NCBI RefSeq assembly: GCF_000423465.1
Contig: NZ_KE384022.1
Location: 124,001 to 188,000 of the forward strand
Length of the DNA stretch: 64,000 bases
Origin: Propionicicella superfundia DSM 22317
Lineage (GTDB): Bacteria; Actinomycetota; Actinomycetes; Propionibacteriales; Propionibacteriaceae
Direction: 5' to 3'
Every line of letters starts with the position of its first letter. Position 1 is the first letter of the stretch. The position numbers and the translations under genes were made by a program. Shown here piece after piece: positions 48,464 to 57,296 of this stretch. The notes beneath the pieces are model-generated. The model searched no databases. It was not told the origin of the DNA and worked only from the letters and a program-made list of their open reading frames with translations.

Positions 48464-51400
48464 TCATCCGTCGCGGAGACGTTCGCTGATCACGGTGGAC
48501 ACGCCGTCGGAACGCATCGTGACGCCGTACAGGGCGTCGGCGATCTCCATCGTCCGCTTCTGATGGGTGATGACGATGAGCTGGCTGTCGGCACGCAGTT
48601 CCTCGTAGATCTCCAGCAGCCGCCCGAGATTCGTGTCGTCGAGCGCCGCCTCCACCTCGTCGAGAATGTAGAAGGGGCTGGGCCGGGCCGTGAACAGCGC
48701 CACGAGGAATGCCACCGCCACCAGCGACCGTTCGCCGCCCGACAACAGGGACAGCCGCTTCAGCTTCTTGCCGGCCGGTCGCGCCTCCACGTCCACACCG
48801 GTGCCGAGCCAGTCGTCGGGATCGGTGAGGACCAGTCGCCCCTCCCCTCCGGGGAACAGGCGGGAGATCGCCCGCTCGAAGGCCTCGGCCACATCGCCGT
48901 AGGCCGTCTTGAAGACCTGCTCGACGCGGGCGTCCACCTCGGCGATGATCCCCAGCAGGTCGGCCTGCGTGCGCTTGACGTCCTCCAACTGCTCGGAGAG
49001 GAACCCGTGGCGCTCCTGCAGCGCCTCGAACTCCTCCAGCGCCAGCGGGTTGATCCGGCCCAACAGGGCGAGCTGCTTGCCGGCGGCGGCGAGCCGCGCC
49101 TCCTGCTCGGCCCGCCGGTACGGCACGGTGACCTCCTCGCCGGCGGCGTCGGCCGACGGCACCTGCTGGTCGGGCCCGAACTCCGCCAGCAGGTCGGCCA
49201 CGTCCAGCCCGAGTTCGGTGAGCGCCCGCTCGGTGAGCGCGTCGATGCGCTGGGCGTGCTGCGCGACGGCCAGCTCGCCCTGGTACTGGGTCGCGACCAT
49301 CTGCTCGAAGTCGGCGGCCAGCCGGCGCGAGGTGCCCCGCAGATCTGCGAGCGCGGCGTCCGCGGCGGCGCGAGCGTCGTCGGCCGCGGCGCGCGCCGAC
49401 TCGGCCCGGGCGAGCAGGGACTCCGCATGGGTGACGGCCCACCGCGCGGCGTCGTGGACGGCGCGCGCGGCGGCGGCCTCGGCCAGCAGCTCCCGCTTCC
49501 GGGCGGCGTGGCGCTCCCGGGACGCCCGCTCGGAGGCGGCGGCGGCGCGCAGGCTCTCGGCCCGTCCGGCCACCGAACGCAGCCGTTCCTCGGCCGTCCG
49601 CAGTTCGAGGCCGGCGGCCATCTCCGCCGCCCGGGCCTCGCGTGCCACGACGGCCAGCCGATCGCGTTCGGCGGGATCGGGTTCCGCATCCACGTCGGCC
49701 GACTCCGCCAGCTCCAGCCGTCGGCGCGACTCGACCAGCGCGGCCTCGAACCGCGCCCGGCTCTGCTCCGCGTCGGCCCGGGACGCCGCGAGTCGTTCGG
49801 CCTGCGCTCGCGCCGCCGCCACCTCCTGCCGCAGACGCCCCAACTGCTCGGCCACCGCCTCCATCCGGGCATCGGACTCGTGGAGTCGCGCGAGCGCCGC
49901 GGCCACGCGCTCGGCGGCCTGCTCCCGGCGCGACCCGGCCTCGGTCAGCGCGAACCGCGTCCGCTCGAGCGTCTCCTGCGCGGAGGCGAGTTCCGTCTCC
50001 GCGGCGCCGATCTGCGCATGGAGCTCGATCGCCGACGGGCGCGAGGCACTGCCCCCCGCGGCATAGCGGACGGTCACGAGGTCGCCGTCGCGCGTGACAG
50101 CGGTGATCTCGGGCAGGGCGGTGACGAGTTCCCGCGCCGCCCCGACATCGGCGACGACCGCGACCCGCGCGAGCAGACCGGCGATGGCACCGGCGATCTC
50201 GCCCGGCGCCGTGACGAGGTCGACCGCGTACCGGGCGCCGCCCGGCAGACGGGGCCAGTCGTCCCGCTCCGGCCCGGGAGCCCCCACCGGCAGGACGCTC
50301 GCGCGGCCCAGATCATCGGCGCGCAACCGCGCGAACACCGTGTCGACGGCGGAAAGCCCGTCGACCGTCAGTGCCTGGCTCGCGCCGGCGAGGGCGACGG
50401 CCAGGGCTGTCTCGTAGCCCGGCTCGACGGTGAGCAGTTCGGCGACGGGACGGCCCACGCCCGGGATTCCCGCCTCCAGCAGCGACGCCCCGGCGTCACG
50501 CTGTTCCAGGGCCGTCCGCAGTCCCTCGAGCCGGGCCGTCAGGGCAGCCTTGTCGCGCAGTGCCCGCTGCTCCGCGTCCTGCAACTCGCTGACTCGATCG
50601 GCCCACCCGGCCGCGGCCTCCTCCGCCGCCTCGTACTCGGCGTCGAGGCCGGTCTCTCCCGCGGTGAGGCCGGCGATCGTCGACTCCAGTCCGCGATACC
50701 CGACCGAGGCCTCCTCGGCCCGGGACGCCGCCTCCTCCTCGGTCGCGGAGAGGCGACCGATCTCACCGGCGGCCGCCTCGGCGCGCGAGGCGAGCACCTC
50801 CACCTCTCCGGTGAGCCGGGCGAGGCCCTCGCGGCGGTCGGCGATCGCCCGCTGGTGGGCGGCCAGACTCTGCTCGGCCGCGGCATGGGACGCCTCGGCG
50901 GACCCGCGCTCGCGCTCGGCCTGCGTGACCCGCTCCCGGATCCGGTCGACGTCGGCACGAAGCGCCACCTCCATGCCGGACACGTTCTCGGCCTCCAGAT
51001 CGAGCGCGGCGGGATCGCGGCCCGGCCGATCCGCCGTCGCCTCCCGTTCGGCCATCCGTGCCCGGTCCGCCGCGATCGACGCCGTCGCCTGGAACCGTTC
51101 GCGCAGGCCCGCGAGGGCGTACCAGGTCTCCTGCGCTCGCTGCGCCGCGGGCGCGTGGGCACGGACGGCCGCCTCGGCCTCGTCCTCCGCGGCCCGCACG
51201 CGCGCCAGTTCGTCCTCGACGGCCTTGCGCGCCGCGACCTCGGACGCGCCCCGCTCCCGCTCCGCGGCCAGCGCGGCCCGCGCCTGCGTCAGGTCGTCGG
51301 CGAGCAGTCGCGCCTGGGCGTCGCGCAGATCGGCCTGGATCACGGCCGCCTTGCGCGCCACCTCGGCCTGCCGTCCGAGCGGCTTCAACTGGCGACGCAA

Positions 51401-51991
51401 CTCCGTGAGCAGATCGGTGAGACGCACGACGTTCGCCGCCGTGGCGTCCAGCTTGCGCAGCGCCTTCTCCTTGCGGACCCGGTGCTTGAGGATGCCGGCC
51501 GCCTCCTCGATGAAGCCGCGGCGGATCTCCGGCGTGGCCTGCAGGATCGCGTCGAGCTGGCCCTGGCCGACGATGACGTGCATCCGGCGTCCGATGCCGG
51601 AATCGCTGAGAAGCTCCTGGACGTCGAGCAGACGCGACGTGTGCCCGTTGATGGCGTACTCGGAGCCGCCGTTGCGGAACATCGTCCGCGAGATCGTCAC
51701 CTCGGAGTACTCGATCGGCAACGCCCCGTCGCTGTTGTCGATGGTGAGGACGACCTCGGCTCGGCCGAGCGGCGCGCGGGACGACGTCCCGGCGAAGATG
51801 ACGTCCTCCATCCGGCCGCCCCGCAGCGACTTCGCGCCCTGCTCCCCCATGACCCAGCTCAGGGCGTCCACGACATTGGACTTCCCCGATCCGTTCGGCC
51901 CCACGACGCACGTGATCCCGGGCTCGAAGGCGAGGGTCGTCGTGGACGCGAAGGACTTGAACCCGCGCAGGGTCAAGCTCTTCAGGTACAC
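48464..51991 (-). CDS. smc: Chromosome segregation protein SMC
   Basis: A 1175-residue SMC ATPase that compacts and separates chromosomes with ScpA/ScpB. The N-terminal head has Walker A 'VVGPNGSGKSNVVDAL' (about 29-44). Two long Ala/Arg/Glu-rich coiled coils flank a hinge at about 500-640 ('AGIPGVGRPVAELL'). The C-terminal head has the signature 'LSLLSGGERSLVAVAFL' and Walker B 'PFYILDEVEAALDD'. GTG start. Full length. Confidence 0.97.
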   Translation of the reverse strand: MYLKSLTLRGFKSFASTTTLAFEPGITCVVGPNGSGKSNVVDALSWVMGEQGAKSLRGGRMEDVIFAGTSSRAPLGRAEVVLTIDNSDGALPIEYSEVTISRTMFRNGGSEYAINGHTSRLLDVQELLSDSGIGRRMHVIVGQGQLDAILQATPEIRRGFIEEAAGILKHRVRKEKALRKLDATAANVVRLTDLLTELRRQLKPLGRQAEVARKAAVIQADLRDAQARLLADDLTQARAALAAERERGASEVAARKAVEDELARVRAAEDEAEAAVRAHAPAAQRAQETWYALAGLRERFQATASIAADRARMAEREATADRPGRDPAALDLEAENVSGMEVALRADVDRIRERVTQAERERGSAEASHAAAEQSLAAHQRAIADRREGLARLTGEVEVLASRAEAAAGEIGRLSATEEEAASRAEEASVGYRGLESTIAGLTAGETGLDAEYEAAEEAAAGWADRVSELQDAEQRALRDKAALTARLEGLRTALEQRDAGASLLEAGIPGVGRPVAELLTVEPGYETALAVALAGASQALTVDGLSAVDTVFARLRADDLGRASVLPVGAPGPERDDWPRLPGGARYAVDLVTAPGEIAGAIAGLLARVAVVADVGAARELVTALPEITAVTRDGDLVTVRYAAGGSASRPSAIELHAQIGAAETELASAQETLERTRFALTEAGSRREQAAERVAAALARLHESDARMEAVAEQLGRLRQEVAAARAQAERLAASRADAEQSRARFEAALVESRRRLELAESADVDAEPDPAERDRLAVVAREARAAEMAAGLELRTAEERLRSVAGRAESLRAAAASERASRERHAARKRELLAEAAAARAVHDAARWAVTHAESLLARAESARAAADDARAAADAALADLRGTSRRLAADFEQMVATQYQGELAVAQHAQRIDALTERALTELGLDVADLLAEFGPDQQVPSADAAGEEVTVPYRRAEQEARLAAAGKQLALLGRINPLALEEFEALQERHGFLSEQLEDVKRTQADLLGIIAEVDARVEQVFKTAYGDVAEAFERAISRLFPGGEGRLVLTDPDDWLGTGVDVEARPAGKKLKRLSLLSGGERSLVAVAFLVALFTARPSPFYILDEVEAALDDTNLGRLLEIYEELRADSQLIVITHQKRTMEIADALYGVTMRSDGVSTVISERLRDG

Positions 51992-52019
51992 GTCGCCTCC
52001 TCGCCGGTCGGGAACGCGT

Positions 52020-52601
52020 CTATTCTGACCCGTTCAGGGCGTCGGCCTTGCGCTCGGTCGCCTCGGCGTGGCGCTTTCGCACAGCCTGGAACGTCCAGAG
52101 CTTGTTGAGCACGAAGTTCACAGGCATCACCAGGACGATCTGGATGAGGTTCGCCCAGTAGAAGCGGTTGCGCAGCCCGGTCGAGTCGTCGAACACCGAA
52201 TGCGGCAGCGGCCAGTCCGACTTCGTCAGCCACGTCAGCAGGAACAGGCCGACGACGGCCGCGACCGACCCGACGAGCAGGAAGGGGAGGTACTCCTTCC
52301 AGAACGGCGCGCGGGCGTGGCCGCGGAACGTCCAGTACCGGTTGAGGACGAAGTTGAACAGGTTCGCGACAAGGAAGGCGAGGATCGCGTAGACCTGGAG
52401 CAACCGGACGTGGAACTCGGATCCGAAGAGGTTGAGGACGGCCGTGTTGTACCCCACCCCGAACAGATCGCGGCCGAGCACGTTGCACACCACGACGACG
52501 AACTGGTTGACCACAACCCCCGCGCCGCCGATGAGCCCGAACTTTCCGAACTGCAGCAGCGAGTTCCGGTATCGCGCCCACAGCGCCTGAACCTTGTCCA
52601 C
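52020..52601 (-). CDS. GtrA-family membrane protein
   Basis: A 193-residue protein with four helices of the GtrA type ('FGKFGLIGGAGVVVNQFVVV', 'ANLFNFVLNRYWTFRG', 'NFVLNKLWTFQ'). GtrA-like proteins are thought to move lipid-linked sugars or help glycosyltransferases that modify cell-surface glycans. The internal repeat 'NFVLN-x-x-W-T-F' occurs twice. GTG at 52601 fits the family; TATGAT lies 9 nt upstream. It lies 28 nt from smc. Confidence 0.85.
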   Translation of the reverse strand: MDKVQALWARYRNSLLQFGKFGLIGGAGVVVNQFVVVVCNVLGRDLFGVGYNTAVLNLFGSEFHVRLLQVYAILAFLVANLFNFVLNRYWTFRGHARAPFWKEYLPFLLVGSVAAVVGLFLLTWLTKSDWPLPHSVFDDSTGLRNRFYWANLIQIVLVMPVNFVLNKLWTFQAVRKRHAEATERKADALNGSE

Positions 52602-52754
52602 GAAGGCCCAATCATAGAGGACGATCCCGTGAACCACGGGGCGGGACGCGTCGGCAGCGGGGAACGACGATACGAGGTCGCTTCGAGAAGCACTACCGAC
52701 GGGTGGATATGCCGCACCGTGCGTCCGCGAGAGACCGCCCCGCCACCTGAGCGC

Positions 52755-53591
52755 TCACCGTCGGCGCTGGCACCGCGGGCAGAAGTGCGACGAGCGCCCG
52801 CCGAACGGCACCCGCTCGATCGGGGCGCCGCAGCGCGGGCACGCTTCTCCCCCACGCCCGTAGACGTTCAGCGAGTGCGCAAAATACCCCGACGAGCCGT
52901 TGACGTTCACGTACAGGCTGTCGAAGCTCGTCCCGCCTGCGGCGAGTGCCTCGGACATGACGTCGCCCGCGTGCCGCAGGAGCGACACGGCAACCCGTGG
53001 GCCGAGTTCGGCAGCCGGCCGCAGGTGGTGCAGCCTGGCCCGCCACAGCGTCTCGTCGGCATAGATGTTGCCGATCCCCGACACGACCTGCTGGTTGAGC
53101 AGCACGGCCTTCACCGCGCTGCGCCGGCGCCGCATCGCCGCGGCGGTCGCGTGCACGTCGAACCGCGGGTCGAACGGGTCGCGCGCGATGTGGGCCACCT
53201 CCCGGGGCAGGACGGCTCCTCCGCGGCTCAGGGTCAGCCCGCCCAGCATCCGTTGATCGACGTAACGCAGTTCGCGGCCGTCGTTCAGCGCGAACAGCAC
53301 CCGTGCGTGCGGCGGGAGCGGCGCGGCCGGCGTGTCCAGGCGGAACTGTCCGCTCATGCGCAACTCGACGAGCAGGGCGTCACCGTCGGTGAACGGGAGC
53401 CACAGGTACTTCCCGCGCCGGGCGGGAACGCCGAAGGTCCGGCCGGTGAGGTCGAGCGCGAAGCCATCGGGGCCCGCGGGGTGGCTGCGGACGGGGCGCG
53501 GGTGGAGGACGTCGACGGCGGTGATCGTGCGACCTGTCACGTGGGCTGCCAGCCCGCGCCGGATGGTCTCGACCTCGGGGAGCTCAGGCAT
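52755..53591 (-). CDS. mutM: Formamidopyrimidine-DNA glycosylase
   Basis: A 278-residue base-excision repair enzyme that removes 8-oxoguanine. The start '[14 protein letters not shown]' supplies the catalytic Pro and Glu after Met removal. The helix-two-turn-helix includes '[18 protein letters not shown]', and the zinc finger is '[15 protein letters not shown]' with 'FCPRCQ'. It overlaps the rnc stop by 8 nt. This order is conserved in actinobacteria. Confidence 0.96.
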   Translation of the reverse strand: MPELPEVETIRRGLAAHVTGRTITAVDVLHPRPVRSHPAGPDGFALDLTGRTFGVPARRGKYLWLPFTDGDALLVELRMSGQFRLDTPAAPLPPHARVLFALNDGRELRYVDQRMLGGLTLSRGGAVLPREVAHIARDPFDPRFDVHATAAAMRRRRSAVKAVLLNQQVVSGIGNIYADETLWRARLHHLRPAAELGPRVAVSLLRHAGDVMSEALAAGGTSFDSLYVNVNGSSGYFAHSLNVYGRGGEACPRCGAPIERVPFGGRSSHFCPRCQRRR

Positions 53592-54282
53592 CGGCCGCGG
53601 CGGCGGCCCCGAACAGGCCGACGAACGCGACCCGGGCCGCCTCCTGCTCGGCGCGTTTCTTGCTCGACCCTCGACCTGGGCCGAAACGCTTCTCCTCCAC
53701 GACCGCCCACGCGGTGAAACGCCGGTCGTGGTCGGGCCCCTGGACCTCGATGTCGTAGGTCGGAAGCCCGAGCTCCCGGGTGGAGCAGGCCTCCTGCAGG
53801 CTCGTCTTCCAGTCCAGCCCGGCGCCCGCCTGCGCAGCGTCGGCGATGAGCGGATCGAAGAGGAAGTGCACGAGGCGTCCGGCCGCGTCGAAGCCGGAGG
53901 ACACGTACACCGCGGCGATCAGCGCCTCGACGGTGTCGCTGAGGATGGAGTCCTTCTCGGCACCGCCCGTGGCCAGCTCGCCCTTGCCCAGCTTCAGCAG
54001 CGGGCCGAGGCCGAGGTCACGCGCGACCACCGCCAGGGTGCGCGCGTTCACGACCGCGGCGCGCAGCTTGGCGAGCCGCCCCTCGGGAAGATCCGGGAAC
54101 TGCCGGTAGAGCTGGGTCGTCACGACGAGACCGAGCACCGAGTCCCCGAGGAACTCCAAGCGCTCATTGTTGGGGGCGCGGCCGTTCTCGTACGCGTACG
54201 ACCGGTGGACGAACGCGAGCGCGAACAGGTCGGGCTCCACCTGGATGCCCAACTCGTCGAGGACCTCGCCGAGGCGGCTCAT
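53584..54282 (-). CDS. rnc: Ribonuclease III
   Basis: A 232-residue double-strand-specific RNase that processes rRNA precursors. The catalytic signature is '[17 protein letters not shown]', with the second acidic block '[17 protein letters not shown]'. The dsRNA-binding domain is at the C-terminus ('[18 protein letters not shown]'). ATG 54282 is used; GTG 54297, overlapping the rpmF stop as GTGA, is an alternative. Confidence 0.95.
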   Translation of the reverse strand: MSRLGEVLDELGIQVEPDLFALAFVHRSYAYENGRAPNNERLEFLGDSVLGLVVTTQLYRQFPDLPEGRLAKLRAAVVNARTLAVVARDLGLGPLLKLGKGELATGGAEKDSILSDTVEALIAAVYVSSGFDAAGRLVHFLFDPLIADAAQAGAGLDWKTSLQEACSTRELGLPTYDIEVQGPDHDRRFTAWAVVEEKRFGPGRGSSKKRAEQEAARVAFVGLFGAAAAADA

Positions 54283-54293
54283 GCCGCCCACCG

Positions 54294-54485
54294 TCACGGC
54301 TGCAGCGTCTGGCGCCGGGCCCCCTTCGGGCCGTACTGCCCGCACGACGGGCATGCGGTGTGGGGCAGGTGCTTCTCGCGGCACGCCGGGTTCACGCACG
54401 TCACCAGGGTGGCGGCGCTGGCCTTCCACTGCGAACGGCGAGCACGCGTGTTGCTCCGCGACATCTTCCGCTTCGGGACTGCCAC
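54294..54485 (-). CDS. rpmF: 50S ribosomal protein L32
   Basis: A 63-residue L32 ('[20 protein letters not shown]'). It keeps four zinc cysteines ('[20 protein letters not shown]'), so it is the zinc-binding form. GTG start with AGGAGA upstream. It follows the YceD gene by 32 nt, the usual order. Confidence 0.96.
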   Translation of the reverse strand: MAVPKRKMSRSNTRARRSQWKASAATLVTCVNPACREKHLPHTACPSCGQYGPKGARRQTLQP

Positions 54486-54517
54486 GATGATCTCCTCTTC
54501 CAGGCGGCCTGGGGCCG

Positions 54518-55054
54518 TCAGTCGTCCATCAAACCGCTGAGCCCGGCCCAGCGAGGGTCCACCGCGTCACCGTGACCGTGGTCGGGATCGTCGTTCAGGT
54601 CGGTGCCGCACGTCGGGCACAGGCCTGCGCAATCCTCCCGGCACAGCGGAGTGAACGGCAGGTCGAGTACCACGGCGTCCCGCAGCACCGGTTCGAGATC
54701 GACGGTCTCGTCCTCGATGCGGCTGGCCTCCTCGTCGTCGAGCTCCTTGTCGGGGTACAAGAACAGTTCCATCAGGTCGATCTGCTCGACGAGCTCGATC
54801 TCCTTCAGGCACCGCGCGCACACCCCGTGCAACGAGACATCGGCCGCCCCGGTGACCAGGACGCCCTCGACCACAGACTCGAACCGAAGGTCGAGATCGA
54901 TGGGCGAGCCGACGGGTACTCCGATCATCTCGTTGCCGATCCCCTCGCCGGCGATCGCCGTGCGCCGCACCGTGCTCAGCCCGGCGACCCGGCGACCGAG
55001 ATCGTGGACCTCGAACACCAGGTCGGATCTCGCGTGGAGTCCTCGCTGAGACAT
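54518..55054 (-). CDS. YceD/DUF177 family protein
   Basis: A 178-residue member of the YceD family found with rpmF in most bacteria and linked to 23S rRNA or ribosome assembly. Cysteine pairs '[12 protein letters not shown]' and '[13 protein letters not shown]' suggest a zinc site. The C-terminus ends '[13 protein letters not shown]', typical of the group. ATG 55054 follows GAGGGA; an ATG at 55087 is less likely. Confidence 0.92.
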   Translation of the reverse strand: MSQRGLHARSDLVFEVHDLGRRVAGLSTVRRTAIAGEGIGNEMIGVPVGSPIDLDLRFESVVEGVLVTGAADVSLHGVCARCLKEIELVEQIDLMELFLYPDKELDDEEASRIEDETVDLEPVLRDAVVLDLPFTPLCREDCAGLCPTCGTDLNDDPDHGHGDAVDPRWAGLSGLMDD

Positions 55055-55138
55055 CGACGAATCCCTCACGTGGAGAAGACAACTCATGACCGACGCATAA
55101 CCTTACCCTGCGGCCGGGAACCGGCAAAACCGCTTCGG

Positions 55139-55636
55139 TCAGGGCTCGACGGGAGGAAGGGGCTCGGCGACCACGCCGTCGAGTTCCGCGCGGCTGGCGA
55201 GCTTGCGGCGCAGCGTGACGATCGAGCTCTCGGTGCGCTGCAGATCCGCCTCGAACTCGGCCAGCCGGCTGTCGATGAAGGCGTCGACCTCGCGGGAGAA
55301 CGCGGCGGCCTCGTCCTTGGCGGCGTTGCGGATGCGCACGGCCTGTGCGCGGGCATGGACGACCAGTTCGTGATCCTGCACGAGCCGGTCGGCCTCGAGC
55401 CGCGCCTCCCGCATCATGCGCTCTGCCTCGGCCTGGGCATCCGCAACCGTCCCCTCGGACTGCTTGACGACCCAGCGCGCATCGGCGAGGTCGACCTCCA
55501 ACTGGTCGAGGGCGCCGTCGACGAGCGCGAGCACCTCGGCCCGATTGACCATGCACGATGCAGACATGGGCACGCCCTTCGCCTGCACCACGGTCTCTCG
55601 CAGTTGCCGCAACAGCTCCATGGTTGAGTCAGCCAT
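55139..55636 (-). CDS. SepIVA-like coiled-coil division protein
   Basis: A 165-residue mostly helical protein related to DivIVA. A long coiled coil covers about residues 50-150 ('AEAERMMREARLEADRLVQD'), with little else. In Mycobacterium the gene in this place, between coaD/yceD and rnc, is sepIVA, an essential septum protein. Identification rests on position and coiled-coil character. The ATG at 55636 follows GGAG; a GTG at 55639 is adjacent. It overlaps the coaD 3' end. Confidence 0.82.
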   Translation of the reverse strand: MADSTMELLRQLRETVVQAKGVPMSASCMVNRAEVLALVDGALDQLEVDLADARWVVKQSEGTVADAQAEAERMMREARLEADRLVQDHELVVHARAQAVRIRNAAKDEAAAFSREVDAFIDSRLAEFEADLQRTESSIVTLRRKLASRAELDGVVAEPLPPVEP

Positions 55637-56141
55637 CACCAGGCTCCTTTCCCCGGCCGACGGGTCGCTCCGCCAACCATGTTCGGATACGGTCGGCGAC
55701 GGCCGCAGGAACGTACGCGCGAACGTCCCCCCCGAGCGTGGCGACCTCCCGCACCTTGGTGGAAGACAAGTATGACCACTGAGGCGCCGTTGGCACCAAA
55801 AGGGTCTCGATCCCCTTGAGGGTTCGGTTCCACTGGGCCATCTGCGCCTCGTACTCGTAGTCGCCCGCCGTCCGCACTCCCTTCACGAGAGCCGACGCGT
55901 CGTGGGCGACGCAGAAGTCCACGAGAAGCCCGCTCAGCGCGTGGACCGAGACGTTGGGGAGGTGGCCGACCGCCACCTCGACCAGTTCCACCCGCTCGGC
56001 CGGCTCGAACATGTGGTTCTTGGCCGAGTTCTGCGCCACGGCCACGATCACCTCCGAGAAGCAGGCCGCGGCTCGCTCGATGATGTCGACGTGTCCGAGG
56101 GTGATGGGGTCGAAGGACCCCGGGCACACCACTCTCATCAC
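55629..56141 (-). CDS. coaD: Phosphopantetheine adenylyltransferase
   Basis: A 170-residue enzyme of coenzyme A synthesis. The nucleotidyltransferase motif is 'CPGSFDPITLGHVDIIERAA' (TxGH-type), and the C-terminal 'WSYLSSTKVREVATLGGDV' carries the second ATP-binding signature. The GTG at 56141 overlaps the rsmD stop (GTGA); an ATG at 56138 is also in frame. Confidence 0.96.
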   Translation of the reverse strand: MMRVVCPGSFDPITLGHVDIIERAAACFSEVIVAVAQNSAKNHMFEPAERVELVEVAVGHLPNVSVHALSGLLVDFCVAHDASALVKGVRTAGDYEYEAQMAQWNRTLKGIETLLVPTAPQWSYLSSTKVREVATLGGDVRAYVPAAVADRIRTWLAERPVGRGKEPGDG

Positions 56142-56722
56142 TCCTCCTCCGCTGCGTAGTACACCGCGGTCTCACCGTACCGACGCTTCCACCGTATGGG
56201 CAGGGGCCTCGGCCACGGCACCGGGTCGGATCGGCCGGACCGCTCCACGACCACCAGGGGATCGGGTGCGAGCCAGCGCGCCTCGCACAGGGTAGCGAGC
56301 ACGTCGCCGACCCGCTCGGAGGGCATGTCGTAGGGCGGGTCGAGCCACACGATGCGGAACGGCTCCGGCGGGACGGCGGCCACGATCCGCTCCACCGGCG
56401 CGACGCGCACGGCCGCCGCGAGCCCGAGCGCGGCCGCGTTCGACCGGGCGACGGCCGCCGTCGCCCTGTCGCGTTCGACGAGCAGCACGGGGGCCGCGCC
56501 CCGCGAGGCGGCCTCGAGCCCGACGGCCCCGGAGCCCGCGTACAGGTCGCAGAACGACAACCCCGTCAGCGAGTCCTCGGCCGCCAGCCCGCCCCGGTCG
56601 AAGAAGTCCGCGATCGCGGAGAAGACCGCCTCCCGGACCCGGTCGGTGGTCGGGCGGGTCCGTGCATGGCTCGGGGTGGCGAGACGGCGCCCGCCACGGC
56701 TGCCTGCGATGATCCGGGTCAC
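56138..56722 (-). CDS. rsmD: 16S rRNA (guanine966-N2)-methyltransferase
   Basis: A 194-residue SAM-dependent methyltransferase. It starts 'MTRIIAGSRGGRRLATPS', has the SAM loop 'FCDLYAGSGAVGLEAASRGA', and the catalytic 'VWLDPPYDMP' (N/D-PPY). GTG start. It forms a tight operon with coaD, as in many bacteria. Confidence 0.95.
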   Translation of the reverse strand: MTRIIAGSRGGRRLATPSHARTRPTTDRVREAVFSAIADFFDRGGLAAEDSLTGLSFCDLYAGSGAVGLEAASRGAAPVLLVERDRATAAVARSNAAALGLAAAVRVAPVERIVAAVPPEPFRIVWLDPPYDMPSERVGDVLATLCEARWLAPDPLVVVERSGRSDPVPWPRPLPIRWKRRYGETAVYYAAEEE

Positions 56723-56796
56723 CTGCGCAGAGTACTGCCTGACCGCGATGCCTCGATCCCGCCCCTCCTGGGAGGGAACTGCCGCACAATGGCGGT

Positions 56797-57234
56797 ATGT
56801 CCAGTGCAGACGCGGGACCAGTGACGGTCCTATCGGAAGAGCGTTGTTGGGAGCTCATCGCTGAGCAGAAGATCGGTCGCCTCGGAACCTGCGTGGAGCG
56901 CGTTCCGGACATCGTGCCGATCAACTTCGTCGTGGACGACGAGACGATCGTGTTCCGGACCGCCGAGGGCAGCAAGCTGTTCGCGCTGACGATCAACCAG
57001 GAGGTCGCCTTCGAGGTGGACGGCTGGGGCGAGACCAGCGGGTGGAGCGTCGTGCTGCACGGCCGGGCCGAGCAGATCACCGACTACGACGACGTTCTGC
57101 ACGCCGAGGCCCTGCCGCTGCAGCCGTGGGTGCCCACCGTGAAGCTGCACTACGTCCGGATCGTCCCTGCGCAGGTCAGCGGGCGCGACTTCGCCTTCGG
57201 TCCCGAGCCGGATCGGAACTACGCCGAGCCGTGA
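56797..57234 (+). CDS. Pyridoxamine 5'-phosphate oxidase-like split-barrel protein
   Basis: A 145-residue FMN- or F420-binding split-barrel protein, with 'GRLGTCVERVPDIVPINFVV' and 'EVAFEVDGWGETSGWSVVLH'. Such small proteins include heme- and F420-dependent reductases, so the reaction is unknown. The ATG has CACAAT 6 nt upstream, identical to the leader before 7873. It is divergent from rsmD and ahead of recG. Confidence 0.88.
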   Translation: MSSADAGPVTVLSEERCWELIAEQKIGRLGTCVERVPDIVPINFVVDDETIVFRTAEGSKLFALTINQEVAFEVDGWGETSGWSVVLHGRAEQITDYDDVLHAEALPLQPWVPTVKLHYVRIVPAQVSGRDFAFGPEPDRNYAEP

Positions 57235-57296
57235 TCGAGCCCGGCTGACGTGTCGGGCCGCGTCCGTTGTCGGTCGCGGCGGCTAGGGTCGTGAGC

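Noticed and set aside
46988-52108. A 1706-codon plus-strand open frame opposite smc and ftsY
   Set aside because: It is a shadow of high-GC genes on the minus strand. smc and ftsY have full motifs; the plus frame has low-complexity Arg/Gly/Glu sequence and crosses several genes.
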